Assembly (NCBI GenBank): GCA_028554795.2
Contig: CM068827.1
Span: 75,341,244 to 75,405,243 of the forward strand
Length of the DNA stretch: 64,000 nt
Direction: 5' to 3'
Source of the DNA: Sinohyriopsis cumingii
Taxonomy: Eukaryota; Mollusca; Bivalvia; Unionida; Unionidae
Shown: positions 22,901 to 29,153 of the stretch, piece after piece
Numbering within the stretch: position 1 is the first letter of the stretch
Layout of the letters: every line of letters begins with the position of its first letter
The notes under the pieces: model-generated
Databases searched by the model: none
What the model saw: only the letters and a program-made list of their open reading frames with translations
Told to the model about the DNA's origin: nothing
Translations under genes and position numbers: made by a program

Positions 22901-23596
22901 TGTTAGGCCGTTTCCTCGCGCGGCATTTTTAAAATGTTCCATTACTCGCTCGGCTACACAATTCAACCCTGGGGATTTTATCCCTGTTGACTCTGTCAAT
23001 GATGACGTCAACGACTCCGACATCTTCATCGGTTTGAGTTTATCAACGCGTGGTTTCTTCATCGGATAAATTCCATAAATGACTGCGGTCACAGGATACG
23101 CTCTGGCATAATACGGTATATCAATCCCAACAAGTACTCCCGGGTTTGAGTCTTTGGTTACGACGACGGTTTTTCCCCGTCGGGCATCAAGAACAGGGTC
23201 TAGTTTGTCTCTGATAATCCATGTTGTTTCACCTGTTTCCGTGTCGTCGACGCCAACGATAAATTTTATCTGAATGAAATATTTTTTATCATCGAGATAC
23301 CTAATTATGTTACGCGCGATTGTATCGTTGATGGTACCATCAATGATGGCATTGGAAGTCTCTGACTTAGAAACGCTCGCGTGAGAAACTCTTTGAGTTT
23401 CGGGGATGATTTTATACGAAGACCACACATGTGCGGCACCATCACGACGAAACTCTTCTTTGGCGTTCTTGATAACACCAATTACCGCTGCGAGTTCTCG
23501 TCGTCGTCGATCAGGGGTTAATCGGTCAAGATCGAATCGACCTCGGGGAAATTGGAGATTTCCAGGTTTTATTCTGGATAGTCTTGAGAAACTCAT
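19958..23596 (-). CDS. POLB: Replication protein: B-family DNA polymerase - SF1 helicase - HNH fusion
   Basis: One 1212-residue frame. The polymerase part (to about 780) has motif A DMTACYP at 460-466, a motif B-like GRRIIGKFAQGG at 609-620 and motif C VATDSFYI at 708-715. Motif C keeps the second Asp (D711) of the usual DTD while the first position is Ala. I see no clear 3'-5' exonuclease motifs. The helicase part has Walker A GPGGSGKT (792-799), Walker B IIWDEID (859-865), motif III GDHGQPPPF (890-898), motif V TIHSSQGLTI (1062-1071) and motif VI AVSRVRR (1092-1098), so Pif1/RecD-like SF1. The C terminus is an HNH-type zinc nuclease (C1160, C1163, D1182, H1190, N1194, C1199, C1202). Residues 69-83 derive from palindromic modules. 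A C14 tract lies in frame at 20518-20531. Confidence 0.9.
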   Translation of the reverse strand: MSFSRLSRIKPGNLQFPRGRFDLDRLTPDRRRRELAAVIGVIKNAKEEFRRDGAAHVWSSYKIIPETQRVSHASVSKSETSNAIIDGTINDTIARNIIRYLDDKKYFIQIKFIVGVDDTETGETTWIIRDKLDPVLDARRGKTVVVTKDSNPGVLVGIDIPYYARAYPVTAVIYGIYPMKKPRVDKLKPMKMSESLTSSLTESTGIKSPGLNCVAERVMEHFKNAARGNGLTPLRQTKITAWAAKVVDEGASINDVAELERLLKFPITVSSLTGEVLYKSKYDSRGAPITIIDHNSHAWTDSVRIFPRDRVVKYYPELENASGGTTSGETRRVSMFDFIYQISKTDPVSVWLFRSDLEGEFDQFVKPNGEVYRTAALHHEMKKLAEKYVRNAGISSTNTDTLLTQCFTVPGVVTHIARERNSWRPTPKSFLEDIQQSCVEYGHGGLWNTQYDHRDMISVDMTACYPGSFLGRGECSEYFKRFGHITNSMTRVAVDGPLPDFDLTGVACVSSFKFATGLHPVCYAWFGRHFVEKRWAPIVLLRYMLDSRILLSLTVSEAIICYCRQTEVWLPTPQVTVEIENFREYPESFIDTIIERAPRTDESTAKDLGRRIIGKFAQGGAYDHKLHHSRLIMDEAELDLIVADAATNNTFCTREDVFLSNGEKLGTVFSYIDGESSQYTHLRSSMLAYVSINLLSMINRFPVDAVRVATDSFYIDKKHLAALNKVIPNDPSWGSWRIKNEMLHGYCESADVEIEDEYRGAEISGKFSISTTTSLPPVHDPVVRHKTVYLNGPGGSGKTTRAIELFRNSDMIVLTPTHRLAREMRQRDVNACTYHSFFKYSGGTWTPERMGTKYIPEKIIWDEIDTVPLDTLKQFLDWLLKKNTAVVMCGDHGQPPPFTGESPHTWLKTFVDYYEEITNDVRSLDETLKEFKALIRLQTNKVQCEIMREIIPETSLSDFWETWKPDDLIVASRKIVRDTLQQQLFQLHQKKFPMLEVPLCYRPADTRLQNIDVDIPTRVSASGGGGEKQNLVLNDIVTVDVDAVEQALKMSKSPWTLGYAMTIHSSQGLTISDTTVWIVDDRIEWSNLVYLAVSRVRRIAQLQRIVLDDVINDSINRSIADDTIRKKLAGYKQSDKKNGREFDLDEAFIIQLQQQQNNHCASCNCLLLWQYSKNNPRQFTVDRIDSNRGHTRENVMLTCLECNRRRGVAAVI
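23354..23403. repeat. Palindromic module array in the polymerase N-terminal region
   Basis: Three consecutive modules: GAAGTC-TCT-GACTT, GAAACGC-TC-GCGT and GAAACTC-TTT-GAGTTTC. They are translated as the Ser-rich stretch around RVSHASVSKSETS. Confidence 0.85.
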
Positions 23597-23643
23597 TATT
23601 ATAATTAAGACAAGTATTTAAATAGACAAAAATATTATATATA
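23597..23643. promoter_or_regulatory. Divergent promoter region, polymerase / Cys-rich gene
   Basis: A 47-bp, almost pure A/T spacer between divergent starts. The plus-strand start is preceded by 'atattatatata', similar to the TTATAATATA boxes before the next two genes. Confidence 0.5.
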
Positions 23644-23994
23644 ATGAACGAAAACTCAAAGAGTTTCTCTGGCGATGCTAGCATCGCTCATGCAAAGCAT
23701 TTCTCTGGTGCGCAAGCGCACTCATGCAAGTGGATCAAACTAAATTCATCAGCGCCGTGTAGCAGACGTTGCAGAGGCGAATACTGTGGACAACATGCTC
23801 AACAGGTCCGCGGCGGTAGTTTAGGACCGATGCCGTGTATCAGATGCGGTGTTGGAGTACGAGGAAAAACGCAATTATGTTCAGCGTGTGGTGGAAAACG
23901 CTATCGAGAACTAAAACGGTATTATGATAAAAAAAACTGTGATAACACTCTCTCGGAGCGTGATTATATAAATAAGTTTTCAGACAAATTATGA
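23644..23994 (+). CDS. Small Cys-rich (zinc-binding) protein, unknown function
   Basis: 116 residues. The N-terminal 28 residues (KSFSGDASIAHAKHFSG region) are translated palindromic modules. The following segment has Cys/His ligands (PCSRRCRGEYCGQH) and then MPCIRCG...LCSACGG, two CxxC knuckles of a zinc ribbon. A basic, helical tail (KRYRELKRYYDKK) could bind nucleic acid. Its position in a plus-strand island next to the polymerase suggests an early or regulatory role, but I recognise no named family. The true domain may begin near residue 29, since the modules look like an insertion. Confidence 0.7.
   Translation: MNENSKSFSGDASIAHAKHFSGAQAHSCKWIKLNSSAPCSRRCRGEYCGQHAQQVRGGSLGPMPCIRCGVGVRGKTQLCSACGGKRYRELKRYYDKKNCDNTLSERDYINKFSDKL
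23650..23730. repeat. Palindromic module array in the Cys-rich gene
   Basis: Four modules in series: GAAAACTC-AAA-GAGTTTC, GCGATGC-TA-GCATCGC, ATGC-AAA-GCAT and GTGCGC-AA-GCGCAC, joined by CTCTGG or CTCATG linkers. Confidence 0.9.
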
Positions 23995-24011
23995 ATTAGA
24001 CAAATGATTTT

Positions 24012-24023
24012 GCTTATAATATA
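24012..24023 (+). promoter_or_regulatory. TTATAATATA box abutting the HNH gene start
   Basis: The string 'gcttataatata' lies directly before ATG 24024. The same box precedes ATG 24693, and similar ones precede 23644 and several minus-strand genes. Confidence 0.45.
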
Positions 24024-24590
24024 ATGAATCAAGAATTCATCCCACAACAAGAATTTGTTGCACATCCAACTATTCCCAATTATGAAGCAAACCACGACGG
24101 AGTAGTAAGACACTGCACGCGAAGACGACCAGTTGGTGTAGTTGATAATAGTGGTTATTCACGATTTACTGCCATGGGTGGAAAAAGATATTTATGCCAT
24201 CGTTTCGTCTATGAATGTCATCATGGACTGATCAAGAAAGGTTTTGTTGTTGATCACATTAATGGTAACATACTTGATAACTCTATAGATAATCTTCGCG
24301 TGGTCACTCAGAGTAAGAACTGCCGGTCGGGTAAAACAGGACGTGGTAAAAAAACTGTAAGAGCTATCAAATCCATGAACGTAACTACCGGCGACGAAAT
24401 AGTATTTCCATCAATAAACGCCGCCAGTAGGTATTTCGATATTTGTCCACCTTCTGTACAGAATGTCGCAGCTGGGATCCGCAAAACAGCATTTTCAAAA
24501 CGACTAAAACAAAAAATCTCATTTTGTTACGTCGACAACTTGGAAGTCAAAGACGCTAGCGTTTCCAAAGACGCAGAAATGCAAACATGA
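24024..24590 (+). CDS. HNH endonuclease with NUMOD-type DNA-binding modules
   Basis: 188 residues. The N terminus (IPNYEANHDGVVRH) resembles NUMOD4. The core has the HNH_3 pattern: CHRFVYECHHG, then VVDHINGNILDNSIDNL and RVVTQSKNC. The C-terminal part (FPSINAASRYFDI and SVQNVAAGI) resembles a NUMOD1 helix-turn-helix. This is the layout of phage and viral homing endonucleases, which cut specific DNA and can move their own gene. It is free-standing here, not inside an intron or intein that I can see. The last 15 residues (VKDASVSKDAEMQT) are encoded by palindromic modules. A second, unrelated HNH domain ends the polymerase fusion next door. Confidence 0.9.
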   Translation: MNQEFIPQQEFVAHPTIPNYEANHDGVVRHCTRRRPVGVVDNSGYSRFTAMGGKRYLCHRFVYECHHGLIKKGFVVDHINGNILDNSIDNLRVVTQSKNCRSGKTGRGKKTVRAIKSMNVTTGDEIVFPSINAASRYFDICPPSVQNVAAGIRKTAFSKRLKQKISFCYVDNLEVKDASVSKDAEMQT

Positions 24591-24666
24591 GAAATGTTTC
24601 ACATTTCTGAGCAATCGTGGAAATCTCTGATTTCTGAGATTGCCATGGAAGTCAATGACTTCTCAG
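24541..24666. repeat. Palindromic module array, HNH gene end and downstream spacer
   Basis: Modules include GACGC-TA-GCGTTTCC, GAAATG-TTT-CACATTTC, GAAATC-TCT-GATTTC and GAAGTC-AAT-GACTTC. The array contains the first copy of the 53-bp direct repeat. Confidence 0.9.
24601..24653 (+). repeat. 53-bp perfect direct repeat, copy 1
   Basis: Identical to 25293-25345 at every base. The two copies bracket the unknown 150-residue gene. Confidence 0.95.
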
Positions 24667-24681
24667 TTAGATAAAAAAAAT

Positions 24682-24692
24682 GGTTATAATAT
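24682..24692 (+). promoter_or_regulatory. TTATAATAT box abutting the 150-residue gene start
   Basis: The string 'tggttataatat' runs directly into ATG 24693. It matches the box before 24024. Confidence 0.45.
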
Positions 24693-25145
24693 ATGAATTA
24701 CGAAAATATAAATATCGTAATTGATGAAATTCAAAAATTGAAGCAGCGGGGTTTTAATATTTTAACAGACGCTGAAACAATTATGTCAGATTTTGAATCC
24801 TTGAATGAGCTATCAGGGAAGAAAAATACTCTTCCTGCGAGATACAGGTTCATTAAAATGCTGCAAAATTGCATTTATAGATCACTTGCCACAGTTACCC
24901 ACGAACAGGTATCTGAATTTATTCCGTTGACGCGTGCAGTTGAAAGTATTCGTCTTACACTATCACACGAGTATGAGACTCGAAAATTAATTAACTCCCG
25001 AGTGAGATTGTTAAAAAGTCAAATAAAGAATTCCGACGCAGAAGTCAAAGGGGCTTCTCTGGAAGTCTCTGACTTCTCATCCACGCTAGTGTTTCCAGAA
25101 GTCCAAGAGACTTCTCAGGAAATGCAAAGCATTTCTCAAGTCTAA
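24693..25145 (+). CDS. Unknown helical protein, 150 residues
   Basis: I do not recognise it. The first 115 residues are predicted mainly helical (repeated I/L spacing, VIDEIQKLKQRGF, RVRLLKSQI) and soluble. The last 35 residues (from about EVKGASLEVSDF) are translated palindromic modules, rich in Ser, Glu and Val. The gene lies between two perfect 53-bp repeats and has its own AT-rich start box, which suggests a cassette acquired by the element. Confidence 0.65.
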   Translation: MNYENINIVIDEIQKLKQRGFNILTDAETIMSDFESLNELSGKKNTLPARYRFIKMLQNCIYRSLATVTHEQVSEFIPLTRAVESIRLTLSHEYETRKLINSRVRLLKSQIKNSDAEVKGASLEVSDFSSTLVFPEVQETSQEMQSISQV

Positions 25146-25210
25146 CGTAAAAACGCTAGCGTTGGAAGTCTTTGACTTAGAAACGCTCGCGTTTCCAGAA
25201 ATGCTTTGAC
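25041..25210. repeat. Palindromic module array at the 3' end of the 150-residue gene
   Basis: At least seven modules, for example GAAGTC-TCT-GACTTC, GAAGTCC-AAG-AGACTTC, GAAATGC-AAA-GCATTTC, GAAGTC-TTT-GACTT and GAAACGC-TC-GCGTTTC. They are followed by a C-run. Confidence 0.9.
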
Positions 25211-25280
25211 CCCCCCCCATTGTGAGTTTCCAAGGGTAAAAAAAAAGTATTATTTTTTTTTTGTCTTTGAAATTCTACTG

Positions 25281-25396
25281 TGGAAATGTGAAACATTTCT
25301 GAGCAATCGTGGAAATCTCTGATTTCTGAGATTGCCATGGAAGTCCAAGGGACTTCTCTGGAAGTCCTTAGATTTCTCAGAACTCTTTGAGTTCCA
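25281..25396. repeat. Palindromic module array between convergent genes
   Basis: Modules GAAATG-TGA-AACATTTC, GAAATC-TCT-GATTTC, GAAGTCC-AAG-GGACTTC and GAACTC-TTT-GAGTTC. The array sits between the convergent 3' ends at 25145 and 25377 and could also act as a bidirectional transcript-end structure (inference). Confidence 0.85.
25293..25345 (+). repeat. 53-bp perfect direct repeat, copy 2
   Basis: Identical to 24601-24653, 692 bp away. Confidence 0.95.
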
Positions 25397-25709
25397 GGAT
25401 TTGCTTGAGTGTTTCAGCATCAATACACGAATGAGAATAGTTCATGATGTGTTCTTGGTCACAAAAAACTGTGATCGTGTGATACTTCTGTAACTGTTCT
25501 TGTTGTGGCCGTGTCAACAAGAAGTCTTCGTTGCCGTACTCGTCAACGACTATTCCGACGGGGAACTCGACAGTGTCAAGTTCCGAATACTGTCCCGAGA
25601 AACTCTTTGAGTTTCCAGAAACGCCAGCGGTTCCAAATGCGGTCCTGATTGCCGCGTTGAGAATTTGTTTGTCATGTACGCGAACTCGGACATGGATATA
25701 CTCGTGCAT
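25377..25709 (-). CDS. Unknown small protein, 110 residues
   Basis: I chose the start MHEYIHVRVRVHDKQ at 25709. The frame stays open upstream to 25802, but that part only translates palindromic modules. The protein is acidic in its second half (VDEYGNEDFLLTRPQQEQL) and ends EILELKEF-like. No family recognised. Codons near residue 40-50 (VSGNSKSFSG) come from another module. It is the last gene of the minus-strand virion block, next to the penton-like gene. Confidence 0.6.
   Translation of the reverse strand: MHEYIHVRVRVHDKQILNAAIRTAFGTAGVSGNSKSFSGQYSELDTVEFPVGIVVDEYGNEDFLLTRPQQEQLQKYHTITVFCDQEHIMNYSHSCIDAETLKQILELKEF
25596..25635. repeat. Palindromic modules inside the 110-residue gene
   Basis: GAAACTC-TTT-GAGTTTC followed by a decayed GAAACGCCAGCGGTTCC, read in frame. 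Confidence 0.8.
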
Positions 25710-25735
25710 TATACACAACTGTAATTTTTTAAATG

Positions 25736-25825
25736 TGGAAATGCTAGCGTGAGAAATGCTTTGCATGAGCGATGCTAGCATCGCCAGAGAAATGCTTTGC
25801 ATTTCCAGAGAAGTCCTAAGACTTC
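25736..25825. repeat. Palindromic module array upstream of the 110-residue gene
   Basis: GAAATGC-TA-GCGT, GAAATGC-TTT-GCAT, GCGATGC-TA-GCATCGC, GAAATGC-TTT-GCATTTC and GAAGTC-CTAA-GACTTC, joined by CCAGAGA linkers. Confidence 0.9.
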
Positions 25826-27297
25826 ACCAACAGGTTTATACTCACAGTCTCGCCACGCAGGTCCAACAAATTCCCCCGTTGGTCGACGAGTTTGAAATTT
25901 ATCGTTGACAACCACGGATTATTACACCGCAGATAGACCACATTGATTGGTTCTTGCACAATCAAAAAACCCGGTGGATCTTTTGGTGTGAACGTATATA
26001 GGATAAACCCCTGTTGGGGTGTAGTATTATCTGATGCGCTGTAGCTACCGTCGATGACGTCACATACAAGATTGACCGCGACCACATCTGTGATCGAAAC
26101 GATCCCGACGGAGATGTGTCTGCCATCGGATGCTGTACTGTTGTCGTGCTTGAGAATAACCGGCTGCGGTTTTGTTCGCGTGTACGCGGCGGAAATATCT
26201 TCGAAAGATTCATCGATGAGATCCTGGACTGATTTTCGTAGCGTGCGCGCGTTATATCCGGGAAGTGTAAATTCTGAAATCTTCTCCACGGGAATACCAA
26301 ATTGGGATGCAAAATTCGATCTTTTTTCGTTTCCGTAATCGCCCTTGAGATTCAGTAGATGCTGAATTATTTTTTGATTTATAATTTCCATCGCGGATGC
26401 GAGTTTGTTTAGTTTTTCTATGACGGTGATAATTTTATCGCGAGAACTGCTTGTAGAAACGCTAGCGTTTCCAGTTCCCGAACTGCTTGCAGTTCCACTT
26501 GTTATATCAGAAATATAATCTTGAAAATATACTCGCAACAGTTCTAGCTGTTGTTTATGTGCTTGTTTGATCGGATTAAAAAAATGAGCTTCTATATCTT
26601 CTGGTTGGTAATCCCGGGATCCATACCCATCAAAAAAAGCTGACCGTAACACATTTACGGGAACTTTAGGTGATGTTGCAAACCAGGCCTCGCCGGATAT
26701 TAATTTATCTGCAAATAATAAATGATCCCCGACGAGGTCGTGTAGTACTTCTTTGTTGGTCTCGAAATCTGATTTCGCGGGTGGTGGTGGACCCGGTTCA
26801 ACCTCGGGTCGTTCTTGTGGCCATCCTAATACGGTTCTGATTGAGCTGTTATAAATATCCACGGCGTATCCCGGTGTTGAGATTTCAATGACCGCAGACA
26901 GCGTTGGTTCGTGCGCGGTCACAGATATTTTGGCTTCCTTGCCGGTGATTCGTTTTATTTGGCGTTGTATCTCATTGTTGATTTCTTCGATCTGATAACT
27001 CCCAGTGGGTAGCGTAATTGTATCCCATTCAAGTTCACGTTGCGGGTCCGCGCTGGGTCTCCCGAACACAAACGAATTATTCGGCTGCAGACCACCAAAT
27101 GATGCCGACCTGATATTGGGCCAGCTGTGATACACACTGAGCTTCGACAACGCGATTTCGCTCACACGAATTGGAGTTGGAAAATTAATACCGAATTGTG
27201 GTGTCGTCGAGGACACTGAGATCATTGTGGTCCTTACCGGTGTTGTGTTTGTGACTATTTGTTGAAGCAGTTCTTGTGGCGTTGCCATCAGTGACAT
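25816..27297 (-). CDS. Penton-like minor capsid protein (candidate)
   Basis: 493 residues. The N-terminal 170 residues look beta-rich (LPTGSYQIEEINNEI, a common Polinton signature, then a VLGWP motif). The C terminus (STINFKLVDQRGNLLDLRG) is also a familiar ending of Polinton minor capsid proteins. I infer the single-jelly-roll vertex (penton) protein; no structure-level check was possible. The middle (about 185-330) is helical and charged. A Ser-rich insert (TSGTASSSGTGNASVSTSS) near 270 contains a palindromic module. The start at 27297 follows 'acaaataaata', the box also seen before the 440-residue gene. It overlaps the upstream membrane-protein gene by 113 bp. Confidence 0.7.
   Translation of the reverse strand: MSLMATPQELLQQIVTNTTPVRTTMISVSSTTPQFGINFPTPIRVSEIALSKLSVYHSWPNIRSASFGGLQPNNSFVFGRPSADPQRELEWDTITLPTGSYQIEEINNEIQRQIKRITGKEAKISVTAHEPTLSAVIEISTPGYAVDIYNSSIRTVLGWPQERPEVEPGPPPPAKSDFETNKEVLHDLVGDHLLFADKLISGEAWFATSPKVPVNVLRSAFFDGYGSRDYQPEDIEAHFFNPIKQAHKQQLELLRVYFQDYISDITSGTASSSGTGNASVSTSSSRDKIITVIEKLNKLASAMEIINQKIIQHLLNLKGDYGNEKRSNFASQFGIPVEKISEFTLPGYNARTLRKSVQDLIDESFEDISAAYTRTKPQPVILKHDNSTASDGRHISVGIVSITDVVAVNLVCDVIDGSYSASDNTTPQQGFILYTFTPKDPPGFLIVQEPINVVYLRCNNPWLSTINFKLVDQRGNLLDLRGETVSINLLVKS
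26456..26496. repeat. Palindromic modules inside the penton-like gene
   Basis: GAAACGC-TA-GCGTTTC followed by GAACTGC-TT-GCAGTTC, in frame as part of a Ser-rich loop. Confidence 0.85.
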
Positions 27298-27775
27298 TAT
27301 TTATTTGTTTAGTTTTCAAATAGTCATTGTACGCATCTGACATTAGTTTGAATTCAGAATCTGATATTGACGCAGCGTCACTGGATTGCACGTCTAACGA
27401 TGATGATATCAGCGATGATAATTTCTGATATGCGGTCGTGGCTGTATTTAATTTTGTCGTGTAATCGTGTAATTTTGTGTTAGCACACGAGGATATTTTT
27501 TTTGCTATGATGCCGAAAACTCCTGCCGCGGTAGTGGTCGTACAAACACAGATCGTGGCAGCGACTACTGCTGTTACCGGAGTGACCGCTGATAGTATTA
27601 CTCCCGCGGATGCAACAACGGCAGATACTGAATAAACCATAACGTCTAACACTGTTATGCGTCTGCGGTATTTTTTTACTTTTTGACTGGTTACTTCGAT
27701 GACAGTTTTTAACTCAGATTGCCACTCACGGACTTGATTGTATCGATATTGTTGAGCATCTGGCGTCGTTGACAT
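27185..27775 (-). CDS. Two-helix membrane protein, conserved Polinton type
   Basis: 196 residues. A basic helical N terminus (QKVKKYRRR) precedes two hydrophobic segments at about 44-62 and 66-90, then KK, a helical region and EFKLMSDAYNDYLKTK. I recall this layout (helix, two membrane spans, EFxL...Y) from unnamed proteins next to capsid genes in other invertebrate Polintons; its role is unknown, possibly membrane interaction. The last 38 residues overlap the penton-like gene in another frame and are low in conserved features. Confidence 0.7.
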   Translation of the reverse strand: MSTTPDAQQYRYNQVREWQSELKTVIEVTSQKVKKYRRRITVLDVMVYSVSAVVASAGVILSAVTPVTAVVAATICVCTTTTAAGVFGIIAKKISSCANTKLHDYTTKLNTATTAYQKLSSLISSSLDVQSSDAASISDSEFKLMSDAYNDYLKTKQINNVTDGNATRTASTNSHKHNTGKDHNDLSVLDDTTIRY

Positions 27776-27803
27776 TTATTTAAAAATCGCTGCCGATTTT
27801 CAA

Positions 27804-29069
27804 TTACGCGGTAACCAATTGAGGCGTTGCAGCGACGAATTCCAAACAAAACCAGTAAGATGTTGCTGTTAAACTATCGTCCTCGGCTTCAAGCATAAAT
27901 GTTTCCTCGGTTCCGCTGTTTAGTATTACAGTGCAAACCCCGGAATACTTATCGGTGGAATGTCTCCAAGGATATGTTGTGAAGATTTCAAATTTAGCGG
28001 CTGAAAACACAGACAACCTGTAAACACCGGTGGCTGTTGCTGTATATTTGATAGTGTTATTTTGTCGTGACCATGTTGCGAATCCCGATGATACCGTGAA
28101 TACGATGTTGGTGATATGCCCGGGAGTAACTCCAGTGGGAACTTTAATCAGACTGGTTTTGTTAACGATCTCAGGAATTCCCGCTACGATATTCTGCTGT
28201 GTTTGTTTGATCGTGTTAATGTTATTTTCTATTATCTGAACTTGATCTGAAAAACTTTTTTCCGTTCTGACTACACCTAACCGGGTATTAATTTTGTTGA
28301 TATCGTTGGCGTTATTAGTAAGATTTGGTATGATTTCAGAAAGTTTCGTGTCGACGACTGGAGGAGTCCCAAAGAACTTATCCACGACCTCATCAGTTTT
28401 TGCGAAGTTTCTTTGGAGTCTTTTAAACCCGTTCACGTGAACATCATACTCTGACCGCAGCGTATTTAGTTTACCGTTGACGATGTCCACGTATTGTTTG
28501 TTTGACGCATCCTGGTCGGATTCGGGATTCGCTAACGCGGTTATTTTGTTGCCGCTCATGCTGAGTTCGCCGGTCATTACGTCGCCGGATTTTGTTACTC
28601 TGTCGATGATTAGGCCAGCAACGAGTTGGTACTGCGCGTCGACGTATTGTTTATTTGCGGCATCTTCGAGACCTTCCGGATTTTTTAGAACGGTTATTTT
28701 GTTGCCGTTCATGCTGAGTTCGCCGGTCATTACGTCGCCGTCTTTTTTCACGCACTTGTCAACACCTTTATCAATACTGTCTTTGATGCTTGCGATTGAT
28801 ATATTCGAGTCCTTGATCCGGCCGCCATCACTAAATGCAACGAAGTTATCCTTGGTAGCTCCAAGAACTCTGCGAATTATATCATTCCACTTAATGTTGC
28901 TCGTTCTTAGTTTTCCTTGCCTGTCTTGAAAAATAGCAACTTCATCTGGGTCAACTCCGGCTAGATTCAAAAGATTTTCGACTTCATCTCGGGTCGCATA
29001 TTTTGAGAGATCAGCATCTGTGCTTGGTTTGACTTTTCTTGTGAAAGGTCTTCCGTAAATATCCACCAT
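27804..29069 (-). CDS. Fibre-like structural protein
   Basis: 421 residues. Two copies of a repeat, GDVMTGELSM.GNKIT...D..NKQYVD, lie at about 111-144 and 162-195. This 'G-x-M-T-G-x-L-x-M-x-G-x-K-I' repeat is typical of trimeric phage tail fibres and viral attachment shafts. A helical or coiled stretch (about 205-300) and a beta-rich C-terminal domain of about 110 residues follow, possibly the receptor-binding head. Its place between protease and membrane protein in the virion block fits a spike. The match is to repeat style, not to a named family, so receptor binding is an inference. Confidence 0.7.
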   Translation of the reverse strand: MVDIYGRPFTRKVKPSTDADLSKYATRDEVENLLNLAGVDPDEVAIFQDRQGKLRTSNIKWNDIIRRVLGATKDNFVAFSDGGRIKDSNISIASIKDSIDKGVDKCVKKDGDVMTGELSMNGNKITVLKNPEGLEDAANKQYVDAQYQLVAGLIIDRVTKSGDVMTGELSMSGNKITALANPESDQDASNKQYVDIVNGKLNTLRSEYDVHVNGFKRLQRNFAKTDEVVDKFFGTPPVVDTKLSEIIPNLTNNANDINKINTRLGVVRTEKSFSDQVQIIENNINTIKQTQQNIVAGIPEIVNKTSLIKVPTGVTPGHITNIVFTVSSGFATWSRQNNTIKYTATATGVYRLSVFSAAKFEIFTTYPWRHSTDKYSGVCTVILNSGTEETFMLEAEDDSLTATSYWFCLEFVAATPQLVTA

Positions 29070-29094
29070 TATTCTTATTGCTGTTTTTTAAATG

Positions 29095-29153
29095 CGTGAG
29101 AAGTCCTTTGGACTTCCAGAAATGCTAAGCATTGGAAACGCTAGCGTTTCTCG
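29095..29153. repeat. Palindromic module array at the protease 3' end
   Basis: GAAGTCC-TTT-GGACTTC, GAAATGC-TA-AGCATT and GGAAACGC-TA-GCGTTTC. They encode the last residues of the protease (NASVSNA). Confidence 0.9.

Noticed and set aside
19548-23069. Several open frames antisense to the integrase and polymerase
   Set aside because: They lie opposite strong genes and have no motifs of their own.
23354-25825. CRISPR array
   Set aside because: The repeated units are palindromes of differing sequence without constant repeats or regular spacers, and the DNA is animal.
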